A stretch of DNA of 64,000 nt from Planctomycetota bacterium (GTDB taxonomy: Bacteria; Planctomycetota; B15-G4): positions 620,001 through 684,000 of the forward strand of contig BQJR01000003.1 in NCBI GenBank assembly GCA_021604805.1, written 5' to 3'. The position numbers and the translations under genes are program-made. The notes beneath the pieces were generated by a model. That model was not told the origin of the DNA and did no database searches. It was given only the letters and a program-made list of their open reading frames with translations. This document shows positions 9,509-17,371 of the stretch, piece by piece. The first letter of the stretch is position 1; each line of letters opens with the position of its first letter.

Positions 9509-10458
9509 GTGGCTCCTTCGTTGATCCAGCGGCGCAGCACGTCGATCTGTTCGGCGTTGAGGCGCTCACCGTCTTCGGGCATCACGTCTTCGTCGTCGGC
9601 GGGCAAGGTCACGCGCACGAAGAGCTCGCTGCCCTCCGCGTTGCCGGGCAGGATCGACGGGTTGTCACCGGAGAACGCGAACTCGTACTCGTCGAGGCGC
9701 AAGCGACCGCGCGCGCGCTTCGGGCCGTGACACTCGTAGCAGCTCGCGGCGAGGATCGGCTCGACTTGCGTGGCGAAGTCCACCGGCGCAGCGAGCGCCT
9801 CGGTGGCAACTTGCGCCGCTTCGTCGTCGACAGACGCTTCCTCGAAGCGCGTCACTTCGGCCTTCGGCTCCGCGCTCGCGTTGCCGCTGGATTCGACAGA
9901 GCCCGCGAGCTCCGCAGCCTTCCACGCGGGGCCGTTGCCCGACGACGCGCCCGTGTCGCTCGACTCCAGCGGCTCCGTGGCGAAGCCCGAACCCCAGACC
10001 AACTCACCGCCTTCGTGCCCGGTGTACATCGTGAGCAGCGCCAACAGCACGCTGCCCCAGCGGAACGCGCGCCCGCGACCGCTGTCGGCCGCCGCTCCCA
10101 AGCCCACGATCAAGACCACCAAGCCCAGCGCCACCGTGGCCACGCCCGCCCAGCGGTGTCGATCGAGCGCTTCGACGTCGCCCTCTTCGTGGAAGGCGAA
10201 CAACCAGCCCGACGCGGCCGCAGCCAGCGAGACCAAGACACCCAGGCACAGGCAAGCGCGCACCGTTCCGTTGAGGCGCCCGCCGCGGCCGCCGATCACC
10301 GCGAAGATCCCGGCGCTCACGAAGAGCCCCAGCGGGAGGTGCACGAGCATCGGGTGCAGGCGTCCGATCACTTGCTCCCACACGGGTGAGAGGCCGGTCA
10401 CGCTGTCGGCGGCGGCCAGCAACGCGTGGGGAACATCTGCGAGTGGAGCGATCATCAT
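9496..10458 (-). CDS. DUF2231 membrane domain fused to planctomycete-type cytochrome c
   Basis: A 320-aa membrane-anchored cytochrome. The N-terminal half has four hydrophobic helices of the DUF2231 type (LHPMLVHLPLGLFVSAG near residue 36). An Ala/Ser/Glu-rich linker (about 160-220) leads to a C-terminal cytochrome c domain with the haem motif CYECH (C240, C243, H244) and the planctomycete pattern KRARGRLRLDEYE and PADDEDVMPEDGERL. It is the probable electron acceptor or membrane anchor for the dehydrogenase encoded two genes downstream. The gene overlaps the following isomerase gene by 13 bp. I used the ATG at 10458, though one codon later is equally possible. Confidence 0.9.
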   Translation of the reverse strand: MMIAPLADVPHALLAAADSVTGLSPVWEQVIGRLHPMLVHLPLGLFVSAGIFAVIGGRGGRLNGTVRACLCLGVLVSLAAAASGWLFAFHEEGDVEALDRHRWAGVATVALGLVVLIVGLGAAADSGRGRAFRWGSVLLALLTMYTGHEGGELVWGSGFATEPLESSDTGASSGNGPAWKAAELAGSVESSGNASAEPKAEVTRFEEASVDDEAAQVATEALAAPVDFATQVEPILAASCYECHGPKRARGRLRLDEYEFAFSGDNPSILPGNAEGSELFVRVTLPADDEDVMPEDGERLNAEQIDVLRRWINEGATWPH

Positions 10459-10503
10459 CGGGTCTCGGGTGTGGCGGAGAACGCGCCTACGTGGCGACGC
10501 CGC

Positions 10504-11571
10504 TCAGTGATGAGTGGCCGACGCGGGCGCGCGTTCGCCGGCGCGCACGGGCACACTGAGCGCGTTGCCTTCGGGGGGCAACGGGCAGGTCGTCACGCTG
10601 CTGTAGGCGCAGGGTGGGTTGTAACTGCGGTTGAAGTCGATCCAGGTCGAGCCGTCGGCGTCGGCGACTTCGGTGACGAGGAAGCGCCCGCCGGAGTAGC
10701 TCTCGTCGCCGCTGGTGGCGTCGCTGAAGATCAGCCAGTAGCTGCCGTCGCTCTCGGGCAATGGCAGCAGGCTGTGAGTGCGGCCGTGAAGCTCGAACTG
10801 CAGCTCGCCCGCGAGCAACTCCTGGCTCGACACGCCGTGCACGCTGGGGATCGACACCATGCGCGGCACCGCGAAGGGCACGAAGCGCGCACGCACACGC
10901 CAGCTCATGTCGACGGGGAAGCGTGCCGTGCCGGCGTACTCGCGACGCAACGCACTCTGCGCGTCGCGCACACGCACGCCCAAGCGCGGCCCGCGACGCA
11001 CCATCCAGAACGCGATGTCGGCGGCCGAGTCCGACGCCCCCTCCGCGCGGCTCGGGTCGGTGGACGCGCGGCTCGGATCGGAGTCGGCGCCGCCCTTGCC
11101 GCGCGGCGCGTGGACCTCGAGCGTGGTGCGACCGTCGGCATGGGTGTCGGCGCGCAGCGCGAGCTCGGTGACGCGCTCGCCGTCGACCGTCACGCTCTGC
11201 CCCTCGGCCGCCACGAAGCGCAGCTGCTCGCCACGCACCACGATCTCGCCGAGCCGCTCAGGCGCACGCCCGACGGGCAGCTGGATGTCGCTGTCGGGAT
11301 GGCTACCGACCGTGTGGCGGCCCTCGCCGATCCAGGTGAGGCCCACCAGCGCGAGGTAGCCGGTGGGGCTCGCCAGCTTGCGCTCGCGCTCGACGTGCCA
11401 GGCTTCGACCTCGGCCTCGTGCGCCTGCTCCGCTGTGGGGCTCGGTGCGACGACCTCCTGATCAGGGCCTGGCGCCGCCTCCCCACGCAGCTCGGAGGCC
11501 GGCTGGGCACACGCGCCGCCGAAAGCGGTCAAAAGCAACAGGAGTGCCACGAGACGGCGGCTCAGGCGCAT
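10504..11571 (-). CDS. DUF1684 lipoprotein
   Basis: A 355-aa exported protein with a hydrophobic leader ending at Cys20 (FGGAC), probably lipidated, and a DUF1684 domain. Recognisable family pieces are WHVERERKLASPTGYL, GLTWIGEGRHTVG, the ADIAFWMVRRG region and the conserved C-terminal signature DFNRSYNPPCAYS. The biochemical role of DUF1684 is unknown. I start at 11571 because the upstream open frame lies over the divergent sigma-factor gene. A -10 element and GGAG lie just upstream. It is the first gene of the minus-strand block, 45 bp from the cytochrome gene, and diverges from the ECF sigma gene. Confidence 0.85.
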   Translation of the reverse strand: MRLSRRLVALLLLLTAFGGACAQPASELRGEAAPGPDQEVVAPSPTAEQAHEAEVEAWHVERERKLASPTGYLALVGLTWIGEGRHTVGSHPDSDIQLPVGRAPERLGEIVVRGEQLRFVAAEGQSVTVDGERVTELALRADTHADGRTTLEVHAPRGKGGADSDPSRASTDPSRAEGASDSAADIAFWMVRRGPRLGVRVRDAQSALRREYAGTARFPVDMSWRVRARFVPFAVPRMVSIPSVHGVSSQELLAGELQFELHGRTHSLLPLPESDGSYWLIFSDATSGDESYSGGRFLVTEVADADGSTWIDFNRSYNPPCAYSSVTTCPLPPEGNALSVPVRAGERAPASATHH

Positions 11572-11599
11572 GCCAGGATCTCCGGGAGTCGAGCCCGCC

Positions 11600-11605
11600 A
11601 TTCTG
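11600..11605 (-). promoter_or_regulatory. -10 element (CAGAAT) for the DUF1684 gene block
   Basis: The minus strand reads CAGAATGG, 28 nt before the ATG at 11571, with GGAG near the start codon. The element resembles the one at 4259-4264. Confidence 0.4.
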
Positions 11606-11623
11606 CCCGCTCCCGGGCGCGCC

Positions 11624-11650
11624 GGGAACCGCGACGTCCTCGGGCGCGTT
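11624..11650 (+). promoter_or_regulatory. ECF-type promoter of the first sigma factor gene
   Basis: GGGAACC (11624-11630) and CGTT (11647-11650) are separated by 16 bases. This is the classic ECF layout AAC-N17-CGT. The same two blocks with identical spacing precede the PDZ gene (13265-13291), which supports autoregulation by the sigma factor encoded at 11706. Confidence 0.65.
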
Positions 11651-11705
11651 GCCGCAGCGCTCGTCGAGCCCCAAGCCAGAGGCACCGTGTTGGTCGATGC
11701 AGTCC

Positions 11706-12311
11706 ATGAGCGCTGAGCTCCACCCCACCGACGAGCAGCTCGCCCAAGCGGCGGGCCAGGGCGGCCTGCCGGCCTTCGAGGCCCTGGTGCGACGGCACGG
11801 TCCGGGCGTGGACGCCGTGCTGACCCGTTCGTTGCGCGACCGTCACCTGGCGGAAGACACGGCGCAAGAAGTCTGGATGAAGGTGCACGCGGCCCTCCCC
11901 CGCTGGCAACCGCGGGGCTCCTTCCGCAGCTGGCTCTACAGCGTGGCGCTGAACCATCTGCGCGACGTGGCCCGCAAGCGCGGCCGCGGGCGCTTGGTGC
12001 TCGTGGAGACTCCGCCCGAAGGGGTAGCGCCAGCTCGACCCGACCCGCTGGAGCAGGGCGAGGTGCGCGAACAACTCGAACGCGCGCTGAGCGACGTGGC
12101 CGAGCCGTATCGCACGGCCGTGCAACTCGTCGACGTGCTCGGGCTGAACACGGCGGAGGCCGCGTCGGCCATGGACTGCGCCACGGGCACGGTGAAATCG
12201 CGGGTGCATCGCGGCCGCTCGCTGTTCCGCGCCGCGCTCGACAGCCAACCCTGCCTCGAGCTGCGTCCCTCCGGAGAACAGGGCGGCGCGGCACAGGGAG
12301 CCTCGGGATGA
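11706..12311 (+). CDS. ECF sigma factor (RpoE-like)
   Basis: RNA polymerase sigma-70 family ECF factor of 201 aa. Region 2 is at about 25-95 (LAEDTAQEVWMKVHAALP, then SFRSWLYSVALNHLRD) and region 4 at about 120-185 (LNTAEAASAMDCATGTVKSR). An alternative start at 11697 adds three residues (MQS); the upstream frame before that is not sigma-like. The stop overlaps the next start by four bases, so the adjacent membrane protein is its likely anti-sigma factor. An ECF motif upstream suggests autoregulation, and the same motif precedes the PDZ lipoprotein gene at 13326. Confidence 0.93.
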   Translation: MSAELHPTDEQLAQAAGQGGLPAFEALVRRHGPGVDAVLTRSLRDRHLAEDTAQEVWMKVHAALPRWQPRGSFRSWLYSVALNHLRDVARKRGRGRLVLVETPPEGVAPARPDPLEQGEVREQLERALSDVAEPYRTAVQLVDVLGLNTAEAASAMDCATGTVKSRVHRGRSLFRAALDSQPCLELRPSGEQGGAAQGASG

Positions 12312-13246
12312 GCACCCACGATGCCCGCGCGCTCTACTCCGCTCTGCTCGACGGCGACCTGTCGCCCGAAGAGCACGCCGACTGGCACGCGGCACTCGCG
12401 CTCGACACCGACCTGGCCGCCGACTACGCCGGCTTCGCGGCAGGCGTCGGGGCGCTGCGAGGCCTGCGCCCGCAGGCCCTGAGCGAATCACGCGTCGCCG
12501 CGATCCTGGCCCCTCTCGACGCGAGCGCCCCTGCGGCGGCGCGTCCGGCCTGGCCCCAGCTGCTGGCCGGCTTGGCCACAGCGGCCGCGATCTGGTGGCT
12601 GCTGGTACTCGGCGGGATCGGGCAGCTCATCGACACGCCGTCGGCGGGCACACCGCTCCAGCCTCCCCCGCGTGGCAGCGAGACGCTCGCCTCGCACTCG
12701 CTGCCTGAGGCTCCGCCCACGATGCCCGAGCCGTGGGCGCTGCCCGCCGACGCGGCCGTGGTCGCCGACGCCGCCGTGGCTGCCGACCTCTCAGTCTCGA
12801 CGGCACCTGCGCCCCTGCACGCGCAGGGCCACGCCCTCGGCGCGCTGGAACCCGGCCTGAAAGCCGGCGAGGGTCGTCCGCGGCTGCGGGCCAGCGCGGG
12901 CGTGCACCTCGTACGCGGCGAGCAGAGCACGCGCCTCAGCCTGCACGGAGAGCTCAGCGCACTGATCCCGGAGCTGCTCGCACTGCTGGACAGCGAGGAC
13001 GCAGGGCTCATCCAGCTCGCGACCACCCGGCTGCGCCAAGCGCAGCGTGACCTCGTGGAGCGCGGCAGCGTGCCCGCGGAGCTGGGCACCGACCCGCTGG
13101 CGCGTGACGACAACGCACATCGCCCCCCTCGCAACTGGTTCAGTGCGCGGCCCACACCACCGCCCAGCGTCAGCCAAGCTTGGAACGAATGGTGGACGCT
13201 GGCACGCGTTCACCTGCCGCGCGCTCACGACAGCGACGTGCTCTGA
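12308..13246 (+). CDS. Anti-sigma factor-like membrane protein
   Basis: A 312-aa protein translated from an ATG that overlaps the sigma gene stop (ATGA). The N-terminal cytoplasmic part (1-80) is helical and begins like anti-sigma domains (ARALYSALLDGDLSPEEHAD), but it lacks the HxxxCxxC zinc motif. One membrane helix covers about 82-107. The remainder is periplasmic, proline/alanine-rich and then charged (about 110-312), with no known domain that I recognise. From position and topology it should hold the ECF factor at the membrane and sense an envelope signal. Functional assignment is by context. Confidence 0.75.
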   Translation: MSTHDARALYSALLDGDLSPEEHADWHAALALDTDLAADYAGFAAGVGALRGLRPQALSESRVAAILAPLDASAPAAARPAWPQLLAGLATAAAIWWLLVLGGIGQLIDTPSAGTPLQPPPRGSETLASHSLPEAPPTMPEPWALPADAAVVADAAVAADLSVSTAPAPLHAQGHALGALEPGLKAGEGRPRLRASAGVHLVRGEQSTRLSLHGELSALIPELLALLDSEDAGLIQLATTRLRQAQRDLVERGSVPAELGTDPLARDDNAHRPPRNWFSARPTPPPSVSQAWNEWWTLARVHLPRAHDSDVL

Positions 13247-13264
13247 GCGCGCAAGGCAGCGCGC

Positions 13265-13291
13265 GGGAACCCGGCCCGCGAGCGCGACGTT
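13265..13291 (+). promoter_or_regulatory. ECF-type promoter of the PDZ lipoprotein gene
   Basis: GGGAACC (13265-13271), 16 bases, then CGTT (13288-13291): the same sequence and spacing as at 11624-11650. It gives the PDZ gene its own sigma-dependent start, with a leader of roughly 25-30 nt. Confidence 0.65.
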
Positions 13292-13325
13292 CCTCGGCTG
13301 CCCCTCGACCGTGCGAGACCTCCCC

Positions 13326-14516
13326 ATGCGCCTCCCCGCCTTCCTGATCCTGCTCGCCGCGCTGAGCTCGAGCGCCTGCCACAGCGACCACTGGGTCACG
13401 ATGCACCGCTCGAACAGCACGCTGCTCCTGAGTGAAAGTGGCGAGAACGGCGAAGGCCTGAGCTACCGCGCGCTCCCCAGCTGGAGAGACGCACCACGCA
13501 TCCAGCGCACCGAGAGCCGTCGCGTGCAACAGGCCGTGATCGGCTTGCGCGTCGCCGACCTCGACGCCGACATCGCCGAGAGCCTCGGCGCACCGCCTTG
13601 GCGCGGCGTGTTCGTGGAACGCGTCGAACGCAACTCGGCTGGTTTGGCCGCGGGCCTGCGCGTGGGCGACGTGCTGATCGAAGCCGCCGGCGAACGCGTG
13701 CACTCGCGCGGTCAACTCAACGACTTGGTGCGCACCCACATGCAACCCGGCGAGCCCACGATCCTGGTGGTCGAGCGCTGGGCGAGCAGCAGCGACGACG
13801 CACCGCGCGAACGCGTCGAGATCGAACTGCGCCCGGATGCGCGCGAGGTGCTCGACGAAGTCACAGAGACCTTCCAACTCGAGAGCGCGCCGGGCGTGCA
13901 ACGGCTCACGGGACTTCAACTCGGCGGCGTCTCGGAGGACCTCTCCGCACAGATCTGGGGGCGCTCCGCCAAGACGGTCCTGATCACGAACGTGAGCCCT
14001 GGCAGCCCGGCCTACGAGGCGGGCCTGCGCGCCGGCGACCGCGTGCTGCAGGTGGACGAAGCCCCCGTTTCCGAGCTCGACGACATCGTGCGCGCCGTGG
14101 CCGTGCGCGCCGAACGCGAGGGTTACCACCTGCGCGAAGGCGAGCAACCGCGCGTCCGCAGCACAGGTGGAACACCCGACCGTTCGGGTCGACTCAAGCT
14201 CGACGTGAGCGGCCCGCTCGGCGACCACCAAGCCCGTGTTGCCATCGACGACGAACTCGACGAAGACGTGGATGTCTCGATCCCGATTCTCTTCGACTAC
14301 GCCAGCGGCATCGATCACACGCACTGGTCCTTCCTCGACTTCATCTTCCAGTTCGGCTTCAACTATCGCTCGTCGGTGCAGCACTCACAGACGCGCGAGG
14401 CCGCCGAGACCAGTTCGCTCTCGCTGTTCCCCTTCGGCATGTTCGAGTTCAGCTCGTCGCCGAACCACAGCGAGACCACGCTCTTCTGGTTCATCACTTG
14501 GACCAGCGATCGCTGA
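13326..14516 (+). CDS. Lipoprotein with two PDZ domains
   Basis: A 396-aa exported protein with a lipobox (SSAC, Cys18) and two PDZ domains at about 70-150 (GVFVERVERNSAGLAAGLRV) and 198-262 (VLITNVSPGSPAYEAGLRAG). A unique C-terminal region (about 290-396) is rich in aromatic and acidic residues. There is no protease domain, so it is probably an adaptor or chaperone-like envelope protein rather than a DegP/HtrA enzyme. An ECF promoter motif identical to that of the upstream sigma gene makes it a probable member of that regulon. I start at 13326, where the signal peptide begins; the frame is open further upstream within the preceding gene. Confidence 0.85.
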   Translation: MRLPAFLILLAALSSSACHSDHWVTMHRSNSTLLLSESGENGEGLSYRALPSWRDAPRIQRTESRRVQQAVIGLRVADLDADIAESLGAPPWRGVFVERVERNSAGLAAGLRVGDVLIEAAGERVHSRGQLNDLVRTHMQPGEPTILVVERWASSSDDAPRERVEIELRPDAREVLDEVTETFQLESAPGVQRLTGLQLGGVSEDLSAQIWGRSAKTVLITNVSPGSPAYEAGLRAGDRVLQVDEAPVSELDDIVRAVAVRAEREGYHLREGEQPRVRSTGGTPDRSGRLKLDVSGPLGDHQARVAIDDELDEDVDVSIPILFDYASGIDHTHWSFLDFIFQFGFNYRSSVQHSQTREAAETSSLSLFPFGMFEFSSSPNHSETTLFWFITWTSDR

Positions 14517-14561
14517 ACGCGCGTGGGTAAGATGGCGCGTCGGTCACCTCGGAGCCGCGCC

Positions 14562-15497
14562 ATGCCGCCCACGTCTGTCCTGATCGCCTGCGTGTGGATC
14601 GCCGCGTCCTTGTGCGCGAGCTGTGCGTCGGAGCGCGTGGAGTCGCCTTCGGGGAACAGCGTCGTCGCGCGCGCTCAGGTCGCCCTCGCCGACTCTCACG
14701 CACGCGCCCCCTTCGGTGAGTACGAAGTGGCGTACAGCGACTCGGGCGGTGCCGACACCGCGCTCGTGTTCGTGCACGGCTGGGCCGCCGATCGTCGCGT
14801 GTGGGACGAACAACTCGCGCCACTCGCGGAGCATTCTCGCGTGCTCGCGGTCGACCTCCTCGGACACGGGCTCAGCGACCAGCCCGAGATCGACTACAGC
14901 GTGGAGGTCTTGGCGCAATCTCTACAAGCCGTGTTGCGCCACGCGGGGCTGCGGCGCGTGGTGCTCGTGGGGCACAGCAACGGGTCGGCGGTCGTGCTCG
15001 CGCTGGCTCGCAGCACGCCGCAGAGCGTGGCCGGCCTGATCATCGTCGACGGCGCCTTGCAGCCGCTGCAGGTCGACCCCGCAACACTCGACGCCTACCT
15101 CGCGCGCTACCGCGGCGACGACTACCTCACACACGTCGAGCGCGACGGTCGCCAGATGCTCTCGCCACGACTCCCGCCCGCCCGCCGCGACGACTTGCTC
15201 GCGATGATGCGCGCCGTGCCGCAACACGTGCTCGTGTCGAGCCTGGCCGGGAACTTCGACCCCGCAGCGTGGTCGACCGCGCCGCTCGACTGCGCGCTGC
15301 TCGTGATCCGCGCCCGCTCCCTGTTCTGGACCGACGAGTCTCAGCGCTTCGCCGAGTCGCTCACGCCGCACACCGAGTACCACGTGCTCGACGGCGTCAC
15401 GCACTACCTCATGCTCGACGAAGCCCACACCTTCCGCTTGCTGCTGAACGACTTCGTGGAGCGTCGCGAGTTGTTAGGCGTGGTCCGCAACGGATGA
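14562..15497 (+). CDS. Secreted alpha/beta hydrolase
   Basis: Alpha/beta-hydrolase fold enzyme of 311 aa with an N-terminal signal peptide that may be a lipoprotein signal (Cys18 or Cys21). The fold is clear: oxyanion loop VHGWAADRRVWDE, nucleophile elbow LVGHSNGS (S139) and catalytic His281 in DGVTHYLML. The acid is probably in the segment before residue 255. The ATG at 14562 has GGAG upstream (14551-14554). A frame from 14523 would add a basic stretch before the signal peptide. The substrate is unknown; related enzymes are esterases or C-C hydrolases. Its last 24 bases overlap the convergent gene at 15474-16334. Confidence 0.88.
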   Translation: MPPTSVLIACVWIAASLCASCASERVESPSGNSVVARAQVALADSHARAPFGEYEVAYSDSGGADTALVFVHGWAADRRVWDEQLAPLAEHSRVLAVDLLGHGLSDQPEIDYSVEVLAQSLQAVLRHAGLRRVVLVGHSNGSAVVLALARSTPQSVAGLIIVDGALQPLQVDPATLDAYLARYRGDDYLTHVERDGRQMLSPRLPPARRDDLLAMMRAVPQHVLVSSLAGNFDPAAWSTAPLDCALLVIRARSLFWTDESQRFAESLTPHTEYHVLDGVTHYLMLDEAHTFRLLLNDFVERRELLGVVRNG

Positions 15498-16334
15498 CGA
15501 CGCGTTGAGCAGCGCGTGCGCGCGCTGCGCCGCGAGGCGCACGTCGGCCACGCGCTGTTCGCCGAACTCGCGCTCGATCATCAACGGCACGGCCGGCGCG
15601 AGTTCGCGGATCAGCGTCAAGCACTCGGCCCACGGCACCGCGCCGCTGCCGAAGGCACGCTCGCGACCCCAGGTGCCGGGGGTGTCGGGCGGGTCGGCGT
15701 CTTTGAGGTGCACTTGCAAAGCCCGCGGCGCCAGTTGACGCGTGGCCTGCAGCGGATCGCCGCTGGCGTGCAACAAGAAGTTCGCGGGGTCGAGGTTGAG
15801 GCCCACGCCTTCGCCCACCTCACGGAGCAGCGCGAGCAGTTCGTCGGGGGACTCCTGACCGGTCTCGAGCGCGAGCCGCGCGCCGTGTCGCGCAAACTCT
15901 CGCGCCACCAGCGCCACGCGTTCCACGAGACGCTCGCGCGCCGACGCGTCATCCGGAGCGGCGCAACCCACGTGCAAACTCACGAGCGGCAGCTCCCAGC
16001 GCTCGCCCAGTCGCGCCCAGCGACGCATCAAGACCTGATGCCGCGGCCAGTGCTCGTCGCTGACCAGGCCGCCCGTGGCCGCGAAGCGCTCCGGACTCGA
16101 GAGGTCCTGCCCGAGCGTGCCCACCATCCCCGAGAGCACCTGCAGGCCTGCACGTCGGAGCGCCCGCTGGGTGCGTCGCGGGGACCAACCCGGGCGCCAG
16201 GGCGCCGTGGCCAGCGGCTTGAGACCCAACTGCAGGCGCTCGAGCCCGGCTTCGAGCAGCGCGTCGGCCAGGGCTTCGGGCCCGGCGGGCCGAAACGACC
16301 ACGAACAGGCCCCGAGCTGAGTCGGAGCGGACAT
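15474..16334 (-). CDS. Xylose isomerase-like TIM-barrel protein
   Basis: A 286-aa cytoplasmic protein of the sugar phosphate isomerase/epimerase (AP endonuclease 2) superfamily. Features are the opening strand LGACSWSFRP, SLHVGCA, ALETGQES, NLDPANFLLHASG and VHLKDADPPD, the last two carrying metal-site Asp/His residues. I chose the ATG at 16334, which has a -10 element only 7 nt upstream; the frame continues upstream without family similarity. It converges on and overlaps the alpha/beta hydrolase by 24 bp. It lacks the export signal of its relative at 8522-9508. The reaction is unknown. Confidence 0.87.
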   Translation of the reverse strand: MSAPTQLGACSWSFRPAGPEALADALLEAGLERLQLGLKPLATAPWRPGWSPRRTQRALRRAGLQVLSGMVGTLGQDLSSPERFAATGGLVSDEHWPRHQVLMRRWARLGERWELPLVSLHVGCAAPDDASARERLVERVALVAREFARHGARLALETGQESPDELLALLREVGEGVGLNLDPANFLLHASGDPLQATRQLAPRALQVHLKDADPPDTPGTWGRERAFGSGAVPWAECLTLIRELAPAVPLMIEREFGEQRVADVRLAAQRAHALLNASSSVADHA

Positions 16335-16341
16335 CCGCGCC

Positions 16342-16347
16342 AGACTA
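16342..16347 (-). promoter_or_regulatory. -10 element, leaderless-type, TIM-barrel gene
   Basis: The minus strand reads TAGTCT with 7 nt before the ATG at 16334, the same geometry as at 2830, 26560 and 41988. Confidence 0.4.
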
Positions 16348-16479
16348 GGTGCCCCGAAGCCACGCACCAAGACCGCTGCCGACGGACCGCCAGCAGGGAG
16401 GCGTCCGCCGGGGCCCCTGTGCGCCACCGCGAGCGCGCCGTCGCTGCGGCGAGGCGGGCCGAGAATCCGCCCTGAAGTC

Positions 16480-16507
16480 TTGCCCCCTACGAATCCGATG
16501 GCATACT
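16480..16507 (+). promoter_or_regulatory. Promoter for flavodoxin
   Basis: TTGCCC (16480-16485) and CATACT (16502-16507) are separated by 16 bases in a locally AT-richer stretch, about 70 bp before the flavodoxin ATG. The rest of the 243-bp gap 16335-16577 shows no gene. Confidence 0.45.
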
Positions 16508-16577
16508 TTCCTTCCCGCACCTGCGACTGCGTCTCAGGAGCGAGTACCTCTCCCGCCCACCCCGCGAGCCAGCTTCG

Positions 16578-17165
16578 ATGCGCCTCGGCCTGTTCTTCGG
16601 ATCCTCCACCGGCGCCACGGCCTGGGCGGCTCAGCTGCTACGGGCGGAGCTCGGCGAGGATCTGGTGACGAGCTTCGGCGACATCCGCGACCTGTCCGCC
16701 GCCGAGCTCGCCGACTTCGACGTGCTCGTCCTGGGCGCCCCCACGTGGTTCGTCGGAGAGCTCCAGGAGGACTGGCAGGCGCGGCTCATCGAGCTCGAGC
16801 GCCTCGACCTCAGCCACACGCGCGTGGCGCTCTTCGGCCTGGGCGACGCCCGCGGCTACCCGGGGACCTTCCTCGACGGGTTGGGCGAGCTGCGCGCGGC
16901 CCTCACGGCGCGAGGTGCGCGCTGCGACCTCGGCCACTGGCCGGCCGAGGGCTACGAGTTCGACGCCTCGCGCGCCCTGCTCGGCTCCGGCAACGGCAAG
17001 ACCTTCTGCGGCCTTGCCCTCGACGTGGAGAACGAAGGCTGGCTCACGGCGCCGCGCGCGCGCTCCTGGTGCCGCCAACTGCGCCGCGAACTCGGGCTCG
17101 GTCGTCGCGCACGCCGAGTGCGTCGGCTCGGGCTGCCCGCGTCACCGGTGCGCCTGCGCCGCTGA
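16578..17165 (+). CDS. Flavodoxin
   Basis: FMN-binding electron carrier of 195 aa. The N-terminal phosphate loop is GLFFGSSTGATAWAA (about 4-18), followed by the flavodoxin strands VLVLGAPTWFVGELQ (aromatic stacking loop) and VALFGLGDARGYPGTFLDG. WPAEGYEFDASRAL and GLALDVENE are typical of long-chain bacterial flavodoxins (FldA, usually about 170-180 aa). The basic C-terminal tail (about 170-195) is an extension. It probably supplies low-potential electrons to reductive enzymes; no partner gene is adjacent. Convergent with the LOR/SDH gene across a repeat-filled gap. Confidence 0.93.
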   Translation: MRLGLFFGSSTGATAWAAQLLRAELGEDLVTSFGDIRDLSAAELADFDVLVLGAPTWFVGELQEDWQARLIELERLDLSHTRVALFGLGDARGYPGTFLDGLGELRAALTARGARCDLGHWPAEGYEFDASRALLGSGNGKTFCGLALDVENEGWLTAPRARSWCRQLRRELGLGRRARRVRRLGLPASPVRLRR

Positions 17166-17168
17166 ACC

Positions 17169-17212
17169 GCGGCTGCACTGCGGCTGCACCGCTACTGCAC
17201 CGCAACTGAACC
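17169..17212. repeat. 11-bp tandem repeat, four copies
   Basis: Four abutting 11-mers start at 17169, 17180, 17191 and 17202: GCGGCTGCACT, GCGGCTGCACC, GCTACTGCACC and GCAACTGAACC. They begin 4 bp after the flavodoxin stop and run into a 17-bp repeat array. Confidence 0.85.
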
Positions 17213-17225
17213 TGCGGCCGCTACC

Positions 17226-17299
17226 CCTAGGTAGCCACTGCACCTAGGTTGCCACTACCCCTAGGTTGCCACTGCACCCAGGGAGCCACTCCACCTAGG
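17226..17299. repeat. 17-bp tandem repeat around CCTAGG, five copies
   Basis: CCTAGG (CCCAGG in copy four) recurs at 17226, 17243, 17260, 17277 and 17294, exactly 17 bp apart. The unit is close to CCTAGGTTGCCACTGCA. CTAG is usually rare in bacterial DNA, so its repeated use is notable. The array fills most of the gap between the convergent flavodoxin and LOR/SDH genes. Confidence 0.88.
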
Positions 17300-17371
17300 G
17301 CGACGCCGCGCACTGAGATCACGCGCGCGGAGTGGCGAGCACTCGCAGGCGCGTGGCGACGTCGCGTCGAC

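Noticed and set aside
11572..12315. Upstream extension of the DUF1684 frame
   Set aside because: It overlaps the divergent sigma-factor gene on the opposite strand and lacks protein-like composition.
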